In this document: positions 42,442-51,086 of the stretch, one piece after another
Numbering within the stretch: position 1 is the first letter of the stretch
Layout of the letters: every line of letters starts with the position of its first letter
Origin: Bordetella genomosp. 13
Lineage (GTDB): Bacteria > Pseudomonadota > Gammaproteobacteria > Burkholderiales > Burkholderiaceae_B
Length of the DNA: 64,000 nt
Direction: 5' to 3'
Assembly: GCF_002119665.1 (NCBI RefSeq)
Contig: NZ_CP021111.1
Location: forward strand, 2,790,001 to 2,854,000
Made by a program: the position numbers and the translations under genes
The notes under the pieces: generated by a model
What the model was told of the DNA's origin: nothing
Databases searched by the model: none
Seen by the model: the letters and a program-made list of their open reading frames with translations, nothing else

Positions 42442-43038
42442 GTGTCCCATCCCCTGCCTGCTCAACGCCCGCCCATCGTGTCGGCGCGCTCCCCTTCCGC
42501 CAGGCTGGCGCTGCTCGCCATCGGCGTGCTGCTGCTGTCGCTGTCCTCGTACGTCGCCATCCCCATGGCGCCGGTACCCATCACCATGCAGACACTCGCT
42601 GTCACCCTGGTCGGCGCGCTGTATGGGTGGCGCATGGGCACGGTCAGCGTGGCCGTGTGGCTGGCGCTCGGCGCGGCGGGCTTGCCCGTGCTGGCCGATG
42701 GCGGGTCGGGCCTGCAGAAGTTCATGGGTCCCACGGCCGGCTATCTGTTCGCCTTTCCGCTGGCCGCGGCGCTGGCCGGCGGCCTGGTGCAGCGCGGCTG
42801 GGACGGCGGCCGCCTGGGCCTGGCCTTTGCCGCGATGCTGGCCGCCACCGCGCTGTGCCTGTTGTTCGGCGGCGCCTGGCTGGCCGTCACCATAGGCTGG
42901 GAGAAGGCGCTGATGAAGGGCGTGGCGCCGTTCGTGCCGGGCGGTGTGATCAAGTCCCTGGCCGCGGCGCTGGTGCTGAAGGTCGTGCATGCGCACGGGT
43001 ATGGGCGCGCGCCCTATGGCGGCGCGGACTCGGCCTGA
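42442..43038 (+). CDS. bioY: BioY family biotin transporter S component
   Basis: 198 residues with six hydrophobic helices, the substrate-binding membrane part of an ECF-type biotin transporter; some BioY proteins work alone. Diagnostic segments are IPMAPVPITMQTLAVTLVGA near residue 39, GAAGLPVLADGGSGLQKFMG near 77 and PTAGYLFAFPLA near 97. The start is GTG at 42442, preceded by GAAGGA. No bioM or bioN is in the window. The gene converges with the HIBADH gene after 13 bases. Confidence 0.93.
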   Translation: MSHPLPAQRPPIVSARSPSARLALLAIGVLLLSLSSYVAIPMAPVPITMQTLAVTLVGALYGWRMGTVSVAVWLALGAAGLPVLADGGSGLQKFMGPTAGYLFAFPLAAALAGGLVQRGWDGGRLGLAFAAMLAATALCLLFGGAWLAVTIGWEKALMKGVAPFVPGGVIKSLAAALVLKVVHAHGYGRAPYGGADSA

Positions 43039-43051
43039 CCGCGGAACCCCA

Positions 43052-43966
43052 TCAACGTCCCCGCCGCGCGATCGCCTGGATGATGGCTGCGTTGTCGAGC
43101 TGGCCTTCCCCTTCTCGCATGCATTCCTCCAGCAACTGCACGTAGACTTCCGCGAACGGCAATCGCTGCTCGCGGGCGCCGGCCTGCGCCAGGATCAGGC
43201 GGAAATCCTTCAGGCTCTGGTCCACCCGGCTTTGAGGCGGATGGAACCGGCGCTGCGCCATGGCCGCTCCCTTGACCTCCATGACGCGCGAGTAAGCCGC
43301 CGACCCTATCAGCACTGACAGGAAGTCGGTCGGATCCAGCCCCAGGCGCGCGGCAAATTGCAGCCCCTCGGCCATGGCCGCGCGATTCAGGCCCAGCACC
43401 AGGTTGACCGCCAGTTTGGCGCGCGCGGCATTGCCGGACGCACCCATGACGTAACGGCGCGGGCACAGCGCGTCCAGCACGGGCGCGGCTCGCGCCAGGT
43501 CCTGCTCGCGCCCGGCCACCAGCCCCACGGCCTCGCCCTTCGCCAGCGTCTGGCTGGTGCCTGAAATGGGAGACTCGACGAAAGGCAGGCCCTGCGCGGC
43601 GCACCGGAGGCCCAGGACGGCAATGCGTTCCGGATCGCAGGTGCTGATGCAGACCACGGCCGGCGCGCGGCCGGCGGCCAGCGCCGCGGCGACGATGCCG
43701 CACGGCCCGAACAGGGCCTGCTCCACCTGGTCCGTGTCGAATACCGCCAGGACGATGGCGTCGCACTGCCTGCCCAGGTCCGCGAGCGACCGTGCGGCTT
43801 CGCGGCCTGCATGACTCGCTGCGGCGAACGCCGCGCACCGCAATGCGTCCACGTCGTAGCCCACCAGGCCGAAACCCGCCTGGGCCAGCCGCTGCGCGCT
43901 GGCCGTGCCCATCAGCCCCAACCCCGCGATGCCGACCGTCCGTACGGCCTGGGGATCGGCCCTCAT
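43052..43966 (-). CDS. NAD(P)-dependent oxidoreductase, 3-hydroxyisobutyrate dehydrogenase family
   Basis: 304 residues. The Rossmann motif is VGIAGLGLMGTASAQRLA; the substrate motif reads ESPISGTSQTLAKGEAVG, and the catalytic Lys is in NAARAKLAVNLVLG. I chose the ATG at 43966, in an ATGA overlap with the upstream Bug gene. It is the last gene of the eight-gene operon that starts near 49927. Confidence 0.91.
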   Translation of the reverse strand: MRADPQAVRTVGIAGLGLMGTASAQRLAQAGFGLVGYDVDALRCAAFAAASHAGREAARSLADLGRQCDAIVLAVFDTDQVEQALFGPCGIVAAALAAGRAPAVVCISTCDPERIAVLGLRCAAQGLPFVESPISGTSQTLAKGEAVGLVAGREQDLARAAPVLDALCPRRYVMGASGNAARAKLAVNLVLGLNRAAMAEGLQFAARLGLDPTDFLSVLIGSAAYSRVMEVKGAAMAQRRFHPPQSRVDQSLKDFRLILAQAGAREQRLPFAEVYVQLLEECMREGEGQLDNAAIIQAIARRGR

Positions 43967-44964
43967 TGCGGTTTTATCCCGGCGCTGCGGATGGCCTGCC
44001 CCACGCGCGCATAGCCTTCGCGCGTCAGGGCGCCCAGCTCGGCCGGCGTCGAAGAGACCGGCTCGAGGCCGAGCGCGGCCAGGCGCTCGCGCACGGCGGG
44101 ATCGGCCACCGCCTTGGCCACTTCCGCATGCAGGCGCTCCACGATGTCGGCGGGCGTGCCCTTGGGCGCATACAGGCCCAGCCACGTGGAAAAGCGGAAT
44201 ACGTGGGCGCCGGCCTCGGCGAAGGTAGGCACGTCAGGCAGCAGCGCCGAACGCTGCTCGTTGGGCTGCGCCAGAGCGCGCAGCCTGCCATCCTTGATGA
44301 AGGGCAGCGCCACCGACACCGCCGAAAACATCATGGGCAGCTGCCCGCCCGCCACGTCGGTGGTGGCCTGCGTCGCCCCCTTGTAAGGCACGTGGGCGAA
44401 CGACGCGCCATTGCCGGCGGCGAACAGCTCCATTGCGATGTGGTGCGGACTACCGATGCCCGCCGTCGCATAATCGATCTTGCCCGGCCTGGCGCGCGCC
44501 TGCGCCAGCAGCTCGGGCACGGTCTTCGCGCCGAAGCCGCTGTTGGCGACCAGCACCCAGGCGATGTTGGCCATCTGGCTGACGGGCGCGAAATCATTGA
44601 GCGGATCGAAGCTGACCTTGTCCGACAGGTTGACCGCGTAATTCAGCACGCTGTCGGTGATGCCGCCCAGCGTGTAGCCGTCCGGGGCGGCGCGCGCGAC
44701 GCGCTCCGCGCCCAACAGGCCGGACACGCCCGCATGGTTCTCGACGATGAACGTCTGCTTCATGTTCTCGCCCATCCTGGCCACCACCACGCGGGTCGCC
44801 ACGTCGGCGGCGCTGCCCACCTGCAGCGGCACGATGACCTGGATGGGCTTGGCCGGCCATGCCTGCTGCGCCATGGCGCCGCCGCCGGTCAATGCAAGGC
44901 TTGCCAGCAGGATGGCCCCCGCGCCGCGGCGCGTTCGGGTAAGGCGCGGTGTCGTCGTGCTCAT
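43963..44964 (-). CDS. Bug/TctC-type receptor 6
   Basis: 333 residues. The N-terminus (TPRLTRTRRGAGAILLASLA, cleavage near AMAQQ) is a Sec signal with a long basic region. Mature motifs: KPIQVIVPLQVGSAADVATR, VENHAGVSGLLGAE, APDGYTLGG. The loop PLQVGSAAD is unlike the PFPPGGxxD of most Bug proteins and resembles PLATGSASD in receptor 7 two genes upstream, so the two probably form a closely related pair. The stop overlaps the HIBADH start in ATGA. Confidence 0.92.
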   Translation of the reverse strand: MSTTTPRLTRTRRGAGAILLASLALTGGGAMAQQAWPAKPIQVIVPLQVGSAADVATRVVVARMGENMKQTFIVENHAGVSGLLGAERVARAAPDGYTLGGITDSVLNYAVNLSDKVSFDPLNDFAPVSQMANIAWVLVANSGFGAKTVPELLAQARARPGKIDYATAGIGSPHHIAMELFAAGNGASFAHVPYKGATQATTDVAGGQLPMMFSAVSVALPFIKDGRLRALAQPNEQRSALLPDVPTFAEAGAHVFRFSTWLGLYAPKGTPADIVERLHAEVAKAVADPAVRERLAALGLEPVSSTPAELGALTREGYARVGQAIRSAGIKPQ

Positions 44965-45005
44965 GATTTGTCTCCTATCTGGCTCGATGCCTCGGATCGC
45001 GCGGA

Positions 45006-45965
45006 TCATCCCAGCCTGCCGACCTCGGTCTCGAGCAGGTTCCACACGCGCGAGCCCAGTTCGTCTTTCCACTGGCGGTAGAAGCCGCCGGCCAGCCGCT
45101 GCCGGAAGCTGCCGGTGTCGGCCGTGTTGAACTGGAGCCCACGCTGGCGCAGGGTGCCCGCCAGCGCCTCGTTCAGCGCGATGGTGTGGCTGCGCTGGCG
45201 GCCCACGTGCAGCTTGACGTTGCGCAGGACGATCTCGCGCACGTCTTCGGGCAGCGAGTGCCAGAAGCCCAGATTCCCCACGATGTTGAAGCCCGACCAC
45301 ATGTGCGAGGTCAGGGATACATGGGTGACCACCTCGTGCAAGCGCAGCGAATCCAGGATGGCCAGGGGATTCTCCTGGGCCTGCAGCCGCCCTGTCTTCA
45401 GCGCGTCGTACAGCTCGAGCACGAACAGCGGCACCGGATCGGCCCCGAGCGTGCGGAACGTTTCCTCGAACACTTTGCCTTCCGGAATGCGGATGGACAG
45501 CCCCTCGAGGTCGCTGGCGCCGGCGATCACGCGACCGGTGGTGGCGATGTGCCGAAAGCCGTTCTCCATCAGCCCGTGCGGCATCAGCCACAGACCGCGC
45601 GCGGCGAGATCGCCGCGCAGCGCATCGCCCAGCGCGCCATCCATGGCGCGGTACACCTCGTCGTTGTCGCGAAAGGCGAAAGGCAGGCTCTGCACGTTCA
45701 TCGCGGGCGCCAGCGGTCCCAGTATGCTGCCCATCAGCGCATAGAACTGGATCTCGCCGTCGATCACGGCCTCCACGATCTCGAGATGCGATTTCTTCAG
45801 GCCGCCGTTGTCCGGCACGACCTCGATATCGACCCGTCCCGCGGTCTCTTCCCGCACGGCGTTCCATAGGTCGACCAGGAAGGGATGCACGTGGCTCGCG
45901 GCGGGCTGATAGTGGAACTGGCGGCCGCGCCAACGGGCGGCCGTAGATGGAGTGGCAGCTTTCAT
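45006..45965 (-). CDS. DctP-type TRAP solute-binding protein without a signal peptide
   Basis: 319 residues. The DctP fold starts almost at once (FHYQPAASHVHPFLVDLW at residue 17), with only a short polar N-terminus and no hydrophobic signal. Upstream in-frame sequence overlaps the Bug gene and has no signal either. LEGLSIRIPEGKVFEETFRT near residue 150 carries the conserved ligand Arg, and QENPLAILDSLRLHEVVTH near 205 is a strong family mark. The start is the ATG in an ATGA overlap with receptor 7. It has no TRAP permease nearby. It may act in the cytoplasm or be exported another way. Confidence 0.85.
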   Translation of the reverse strand: MKAATPSTAARWRGRQFHYQPAASHVHPFLVDLWNAVREETAGRVDIEVVPDNGGLKKSHLEIVEAVIDGEIQFYALMGSILGPLAPAMNVQSLPFAFRDNDEVYRAMDGALGDALRGDLAARGLWLMPHGLMENGFRHIATTGRVIAGASDLEGLSIRIPEGKVFEETFRTLGADPVPLFVLELYDALKTGRLQAQENPLAILDSLRLHEVVTHVSLTSHMWSGFNIVGNLGFWHSLPEDVREIVLRNVKLHVGRQRSHTIALNEALAGTLRQRGLQFNTADTGSFRQRLAGGFYRQWKDELGSRVWNLLETEVGRLG

Positions 45966-46972
45966 TCCGCTTCTATCCCCGCCCGCTTCACCACCTCGCC
46001 CATGCGCCGATAGTCGTCGGCCATGTAGGTCGCCATCTGCTGCGGCGTCATCACGAAAGGGTCGATGCCGTTCTCGGACAGCCGCGCGATGGTGTCGGGG
46101 GACTTCAGCACCCGGGCCAGTTGCTCGGACAGCCGCTGCACGACGGGATCGGGCGTTCCCGCGGGCGCGACGATGCCTATCCATGACGCGTAGTCGTAGC
46201 CCGCCACGCCGGACTCGGCCACGGTGGGCAGGTCGGGCAGGATGGGCGTGCGCTGCGCCCCGGCCACCGCGATGGGACGCAGCTTGCCGGCCTTTACCAG
46301 CGGCAGCACGGTGCCGATGGCGTTGAACATCACCTGCACCTCCCCGGCCGCCAGGCCCACCGCCGCCGGGCTGGCGCCCTTGTAGGGCACGTGCATCATC
46401 TTCACGCCGGCGCCGGATTCGAACATCGCCATGGCGATGTGCTGCGGACTGCCCACGCCGCCGGTCGAATACGACACCTTGCCGGGATTGGCCTTCACAT
46501 AGTCCAGCAGCTCGCGCACGTTGTTCACCGGCAGCGAGGGATGCACCACCAGCACCGTGGGCAGCACGGCCACCATGCCCACCGGCCGGAACTGCGCGGC
46601 CGGGTCATAGCCGACCTTGCGCACGTGCGGCAGCACGCCGAGGATGGCGTTGTTGCAGCCGCACAGTGTGTAGCCGTCCGGCGCGGCGCGAGCCACTTTC
46701 TCGGCGCCGATGGCGCCGGAGGCGCCGGTCTGGTTCTCCATGACCAGAGGTTGTCCCAATGGCCCCGCCAGCCGCTCGATGACGATGCGCAGCGCCACGT
46801 CGGAGGCACTGCCGGTGGCCAGCGGCGTGACCAGCGTAACCGGCCGCTGGGGCCAGGCCTGCGCGCCGGCCGGTGCCGGGGTCAATGCGGTCGCCAGTGC
46901 CGCGACGCCGAACAATGAAGCGGCCAGGCCCGCGCGCAAGCGACGGCCCGCCGTGTCGAAACAGTGGTTCAT
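45962..46972 (-). CDS. Bug/TctC-type receptor 7
   Basis: 336 residues. Sec signal (RLRAGLAASLFGVAALATAL, cleavage near AGAQA). Mature motifs: RPVTLVTPLATGSASDVALR, MENQTGASGAIGAE, APDGYTLCG with a Cys, and PTVAESGVAGYDYASW. It shares the PLxxGSAxD loop with receptor 6. It lies 63 bases after the SDR and overlaps the signal-less DctP in ATGA, so three receptor genes are adjacent. Confidence 0.93.
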   Translation of the reverse strand: MNHCFDTAGRRLRAGLAASLFGVAALATALTPAPAGAQAWPQRPVTLVTPLATGSASDVALRIVIERLAGPLGQPLVMENQTGASGAIGAEKVARAAPDGYTLCGCNNAILGVLPHVRKVGYDPAAQFRPVGMVAVLPTVLVVHPSLPVNNVRELLDYVKANPGKVSYSTGGVGSPQHIAMAMFESGAGVKMMHVPYKGASPAAVGLAAGEVQVMFNAIGTVLPLVKAGKLRPIAVAGAQRTPILPDLPTVAESGVAGYDYASWIGIVAPAGTPDPVVQRLSEQLARVLKSPDTIARLSENGIDPFVMTPQQMATYMADDYRRMGEVVKRAGIEAE

Positions 46973-47035
46973 GTCTCTCCTCCTGTCGTGGTGGGCGTCC
47001 CGTCTGGCGGGGACTATCCCGTGGGTGGAACATCG

Positions 47036-47791
47036 CTACAGCATGACGCGCGCTCCGTTGGTGTCCAGGTTCACGCCCGATACGAACGAGGCGCCATCCG
47101 ATGCCAGATACAGCATGGCAGCGACGTGGTCGTCGACCGTTGCCAGCCGCCGCAGCGGCACCTGGGCCGCGATGCGGTCCAGGTCCTCCTGCGACCGCAA
47201 CGCCGCCACGCGCGGCGTCAGCGTCGTCAATGGCGCGATGGTGTTGGCGGTGATGCCGTGCGGTCCCAGCTCGTAGGCGAGAAAGCGCGTCAGTTGCGTG
47301 ACGCCGGCCTTGGCCGCGCCGTATGCCGGCGAGGACGCCGCATGCACCGTGCGCCCCGAGATCGACGTCACGTTGATGATGCGCCCCGCGCGCGACTGTT
47401 TGAGCGGCGCGATGGCCGCGCGGCAGCACAGGAACACGCTGCGCAGATTGAGCGCCACGGTGCGGTCCCATTCCTCCAGGTCCATCTGTTCAACCGTCAG
47501 CAGCTTGCGGTAGCCGCCCGCGCAGTTGATCAGCACGTCCAGGCCCCGCCCGGTCGACTGGATGGCGTCGAAAGCCCTCGCCACCTGCGCCTCGTCCGTG
47601 ATGTCCGCCGCCAGGCCCGTTGCACGTTCGCCGAGCTCGCCCGCGGCGGCCTTCACGCCTTCGGCATGGATGTCCAGCAGGAACACGTGCGCGCCCTGCG
47701 CGTGGAACGCGCGCGCCGCCTGCTCGCCAATGCCGCCCGCGGCGCCGGTGACGACGACGCTGCGGCCCGACAGTTCGGGATAGATCGCCAT
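47036..47791 (-). CDS. SDR family oxidoreductase
   Basis: 251 residues. Motifs: VVVTGAAGGIGEQAARAF at about 13-30, NCAGGY near 90, SISGR with the catalytic Ser and YGAAKAGV with Tyr and Lys. I chose the ATG at 47791, preceded by GAGG; an ATG at 47809 overlaps the VOC stop in ATGA and is an equally possible coupled start. Substrate unknown; it probably oxidises a hydroxy compound in the same pathway as the Ldh-type and HIBADH enzymes. Confidence 0.91.
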   Translation of the reverse strand: MAIYPELSGRSVVVTGAAGGIGEQAARAFHAQGAHVFLLDIHAEGVKAAAGELGERATGLAADITDEAQVARAFDAIQSTGRGLDVLINCAGGYRKLLTVEQMDLEEWDRTVALNLRSVFLCCRAAIAPLKQSRAGRIINVTSISGRTVHAASSPAYGAAKAGVTQLTRFLAYELGPHGITANTIAPLTTLTPRVAALRSQEDLDRIAAQVPLRRLATVDDHVAAMLYLASDGASFVSGVNLDTNGARVML

Positions 47792-47805
47792 GCTTGCCTC
47801 GCGGG

Positions 47806-48318
47806 TCATTGTTCTATCGGTGCGCCAGCCCGTGGGCTCCCGCCCGCATCCGTCCAGCCCGGCACCCGTCCGGCCCGCACGGCTTCCTGCGCGGAGAAGT
47901 TCAGCTCGACCTTGATGCCGTTGATCGGCTCGCGCATGAAGAGCTGGTACAGGTCGGAGTTGTGCGCCTTGCGCTCGCTGAACGTGACGCCATTGCGCGT
48001 GAGACGTTCGATGAACTCGTCGATGTTCTCGCAGTTGAAGCACACGTGGTCGATGCGGCCCGAGCCCGGCGCTCCCGCTGCGGAATAGTCTTCGCCCTCC
48101 TTGTCGGTGGGCGTGCGCAGATAGGTGTCCTGGTGTTCGGAATGGCGCGCCTTGCCGATGTGCACCACGTCCTGCTCGCCGATGTACAGCCAGTACACCG
48201 GAAACCCGAACTCCGGGTGGTATCCATCGCGGAAACCCAGGTTCTGGCAGAACCAGTCGCGTGTGCCTTCGGGGTCGTGCGTAAGAATCAGGATGTGCTC
48301 CATGAATCGCAGTCCCAT
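47806..48318 (-). CDS. VOC family protein (glyoxalase/dioxygenase fold)
   Basis: 170 residues. MEHILILTHDPEGTRDWFCQ begins the first beta-alpha-beta unit and RIDHVCFNCENIDEFIERL the second, with metal-type residues (EHILI His, IDHVCF His, IKVELNF Glu) in the VOC pattern. Enzymes of this fold include glyoxalase I, fosfomycin thiol transferases and extradiol dioxygenases. An AGGAGG site precedes the ATG. It sits between the cupin and the SDR in the eight-gene operon. Confidence 0.88.
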   Translation of the reverse strand: MGLRFMEHILILTHDPEGTRDWFCQNLGFRDGYHPEFGFPVYWLYIGEQDVVHIGKARHSEHQDTYLRTPTDKEGEDYSAAGAPGSGRIDHVCFNCENIDEFIERLTRNGVTFSERKAHNSDLYQLFMREPINGIKVELNFSAQEAVRAGRVPGWTDAGGSPRAGAPIEQ

Positions 48319-48385
48319 GCTCGTCTCCTCCTTGCATGATGGCCCGCGCCGGTGAGTGCGCGAGCGTGGCGTGACCGGCGTGCCC

Positions 48386-48799
48386 TCAGTTCTTGTGTTC
48401 GGCCGATACCGGCCGGGTCTCTCCGGTTGCCGTCAGCGTACGGGTTGCGTCGACGGATGCATAGATCCACAGGATCTTCATCGGCTGCGTGGTCGACAGG
48501 TTGCGAAAGCGGTGCGACACGTTGGGCGGTATCCAGGTGGTGTCCAGCGGCTTCAACCTGTGCTCCTGCCCGTCGATGTCCAGCATGGCGTCCCCCTCCA
48601 GCAGCATCACGCTTTCCTCGCAATTGTGGCTGTGGAACGGAATGGCCGTGGCTGGCGCGAATTCGGTGATGCCGTTGATGAATGCGCTGGCGCCCACGGC
48701 CGGACCGACCAGGGGCGTGGTGCGCGCTCCGCCGCCCCGGTCATGGCTCTTGATCTGGTCGGGACGCAGCACGGCGGGCTGTCGCGTGGCGGTATCCAT
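48386..48799 (-). CDS. Cupin domain protein
   Basis: 137 residues. The cupin 1 motif PFHSHNCEESVMLLEGDAML near residue 57 has the HxH and Glu metal ligands, and the second motif IPPNVSHRFRNLS near 93 the last His. So a metal-dependent isomerase, dioxygenase or sensor is possible. It is the second gene of the operon, 51 bases behind the Ldh-type gene. Confidence 0.9.
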   Translation of the reverse strand: MDTATRQPAVLRPDQIKSHDRGGGARTTPLVGPAVGASAFINGITEFAPATAIPFHSHNCEESVMLLEGDAMLDIDGQEHRLKPLDTTWIPPNVSHRFRNLSTTQPMKILWIYASVDATRTLTATGETRPVSAEHKN

Positions 48800-48850
48800 G
48801 GCACGGTTCCTCGATGTAAAGGTTTCAGGTCGCGGGATTGAAGAACTCGA

Positions 48851-49927
48851 TCATGATGCCGCCGCCTCCAGCGGCGCCACGTCCCACTGTCGCGCCAGGT
48901 CCCGCAGCTCGGCCACCAGTTCAGCGGCAAGGGGGATGCCATCGCGCGCATAGGCCTCGCGGCGCGCATGGCTTTGCTCGCCCGGCACCCAGATGCGGTC
49001 CACGCCCGGCAGGCGCTCGCTTGCCCGGAGGTCCCGCACCAGGCGGTCCACCGACGTCTTGAACGCCGCGGGGTCGCCGAACGCCTTGAGATCGATGACC
49101 AGGATGGCCTGGCCCGTATTAGTGACGGTGGCGTGATCCTTGTTGAAGTCCACCACGTCCCGCCCCATGGCGGCGCCCTGCAGCGTGCCGGCCAGTAGGC
49201 CTACGATCAGCGCCAGCCCGTAGCCCTTATAGCCGCCGATGGGCAGCAGGAACCCCTCGTGCGCACGCGTCGGATCCAGCAGCGGCCTGCCCTCGCGGTC
49301 GATCATCCAGCCCTCCGGCATGGGTTCGCCGCGCTTGGCCTTGGACTTCACCTTGCCATAGGCCGCCACAGTGGTTGCCATGTCGAGCACGACGGGCGGC
49401 TCGTGTCCGGCGGGTATGCCCGCGGCGATGGGATTGGTGGACAGCAGCATGTCGATGCCGCCCCAGGGCGGCAAGTGATTGGCGCTGCCCACCGCGAAGT
49501 ACAGGCCGATCATGTCGTGCCTGACGGGCATGCGGGCATACAGCGACGCGGGTCCGGCGTGGTTGCTGCCTCGCGTGCCGACCCACGCCACGCCCGAGGC
49601 GGCAGCCTTGTCGATGGCCAGCTCCACCGCGCGCGACACCACCAGATGGCCCATGCCGTTGTCGCCATCGATCACGGCCATGCCGGGGCGTTCGCTGACC
49701 ACGCGCATATCGGGCCGGGTGTTGATGCCGCCTGCCCGGATCCGCTTCACGTACTGCGGCAGGCGGATCACGCCGTGCCCGTCCGACCCTTGCAGGTCGG
49801 CCTCGGTCATCAGCCCCGCGACCTTGGCCGCGTCCGCGGCCGGCAGCCCCGCCGCCTGCAGCGAGCGATCGATGAACCCCGCCAGGCGCCCGGCTTGCAC
49901 CAATACCGGTTTGTTATCCGTTGTCAT
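48851..49927 (-). CDS. Ldh family (malate/L-lactate/ureidoglycolate) oxidoreductase
   Basis: 358 residues of the Ldh_2 NAD(P)-dependent family, which has a fold unlike ordinary lactate dehydrogenases. DLQGSDGHGVIRLPQYVKRI near residue 44 has the conserved His, DGDNGMGHLVVSRAVE near 83, VGTRGSNHAGPASLYA near 113 and LPIGGYKGYGLAL near 230. I chose the ATG at 49927. It is the first gene of the operon and divergent from the LysR gene at 50060. It probably oxidises a 2-hydroxy acid or sulfolactate-like compound; the substrate is unknown. Confidence 0.92.
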   Translation of the reverse strand: MTTDNKPVLVQAGRLAGFIDRSLQAAGLPAADAAKVAGLMTEADLQGSDGHGVIRLPQYVKRIRAGGINTRPDMRVVSERPGMAVIDGDNGMGHLVVSRAVELAIDKAAASGVAWVGTRGSNHAGPASLYARMPVRHDMIGLYFAVGSANHLPPWGGIDMLLSTNPIAAGIPAGHEPPVVLDMATTVAAYGKVKSKAKRGEPMPEGWMIDREGRPLLDPTRAHEGFLLPIGGYKGYGLALIVGLLAGTLQGAAMGRDVVDFNKDHATVTNTGQAILVIDLKAFGDPAAFKTSVDRLVRDLRASERLPGVDRIWVPGEQSHARREAYARDGIPLAAELVAELRDLARQWDVAPLEAAAS

Positions 49928-50059
49928 GTTGTCTCGTGTGTGGCTTCGGCCTGCCCGCTTCATTTTTTAATGAAGTTTAGGAAGGTGGCATACTGGCGTC
50001 CAATGCTGAATTCGTCCTCCGCCATATCAACTCGATATGGTGCGAACCGGAGCCACGAC
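49928..50059. promoter_or_regulatory. Divergent promoter region between Ldh operon and LysR gene
   Basis: 132 bases. The palindrome TTCATTTTTTAATGAA at about 49960-49975 has arms TTCATT/AATGAA around a short T-rich centre and is a candidate LysR site or core promoter. A second repeat, CATATCAACTCGATATGG at 50022-50039, has arms CATATC/GATATG. Confidence 0.5.
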
Positions 50060-51055
50060 GTGAACCTGCGCGCCCTGCGCTACTTCGTCGCCATCGCCGA
50101 TGCGGGCAGCCTCACCGCCGCCGCGCAGGCCATCTCGATCGCGCAGCCCGCGCTCACGCGCCAGTTGCGCGAGCTCGAACAGGACCTGGGCGTGCAGCTG
50201 CTGCAGCGCACGCCGCGAGGCGTACTGCTGACGCAGGCCGGGGTGACGCTGTACGAGTCCGCGCAGCGCATGCTGGCCGAGGCCGCGCTGGTGCGCCGGC
50301 AGCTGGCCAGCCAGCCGACGGTGTCCGGCGCGTCCGTGGTGCTGGGGGTGTCGCCGACCCTGGCGCGCGTCGTGCTGCCGGGCCTGCTGGAGAATTTCCA
50401 GCGATCACGCGTGGACATCCAGCTGCGCGCGCGCGAGGCCTTCACGCCCGCCCTGCTCGACTGGCTCGAGCGGGGGATGGTGGACATGGCCGTGGTCACC
50501 AACCCCGATCCGGGGCGCATGCTGGCGCTTCACGCGCTGCTGGGCGAGCCCTTCGCGCTCGTCTCGCATCGGTCGCGGCGCATCGGGCCCATCGTGTCGA
50601 TCGCGCAACTGGCGCGCATTCCGCTGTTCATGACGTCGCTGCATCGCGGCATCATCGAGCGGCAGCTGCGGCCCATGCGCGGCAAGCTGGATATCCAGGC
50701 CGAGATCGACTCGGTGGACTCCATCCGCGAGATGGTGCTGCGCGGCAGCTGCGCCACCATCATGCCCGTGTCGGTGTTCAAGGACAGGCAGTCGCTGCGC
50801 GAGCTGGCCATGTCCGAGATCTCCGGCGTGCAGCTCAATCGCCTGCTGGTGCTCGCCACGCGGATCGACTGGCGCGAGAACCCGGCGCTGCCGGTGGTGC
50901 AGGAGATGCTGCAGGCTGAATTCGCCAGATTGACCCGGCAGGGTGTGTTCAGCCTGTCGGCCGAACCGGCGGCGCCGGATGCGGCCGCATCGGACCGCGC
51001 CGCGGAGTCGCCGAAGGGCAGGCGTCCTGCCCGTGCGCGCTCGGTTATAGACTGA
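50060..51055 (+). CDS. LysR-family regulator
   Basis: 331 residues from GTG at 50060, with GGAG 7 bases upstream. The helix-turn-helix reads VNLRALRYFVAIADAGSLTA, SIAQPALTRQLRELEQDLG. The effector domain follows, and the C-terminus has a long Ala/Pro/Arg-rich tail (residues about 300-331). It is divergent from the Ldh-cupin-VOC-SDR-receptor operon and probably controls it; a second LysR follows 31 bases later. Confidence 0.92.
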   Translation: MNLRALRYFVAIADAGSLTAAAQAISIAQPALTRQLRELEQDLGVQLLQRTPRGVLLTQAGVTLYESAQRMLAEAALVRRQLASQPTVSGASVVLGVSPTLARVVLPGLLENFQRSRVDIQLRAREAFTPALLDWLERGMVDMAVVTNPDPGRMLALHALLGEPFALVSHRSRRIGPIVSIAQLARIPLFMTSLHRGIIERQLRPMRGKLDIQAEIDSVDSIREMVLRGSCATIMPVSVFKDRQSLRELAMSEISGVQLNRLLVLATRIDWRENPALPVVQEMLQAEFARLTRQGVFSLSAEPAAPDAAASDRAAESPKGRRPARARSVID

Positions 51056-51086
51056 GCCGCGCCGCAGCAGCCTCAAGGAGCGGGCG

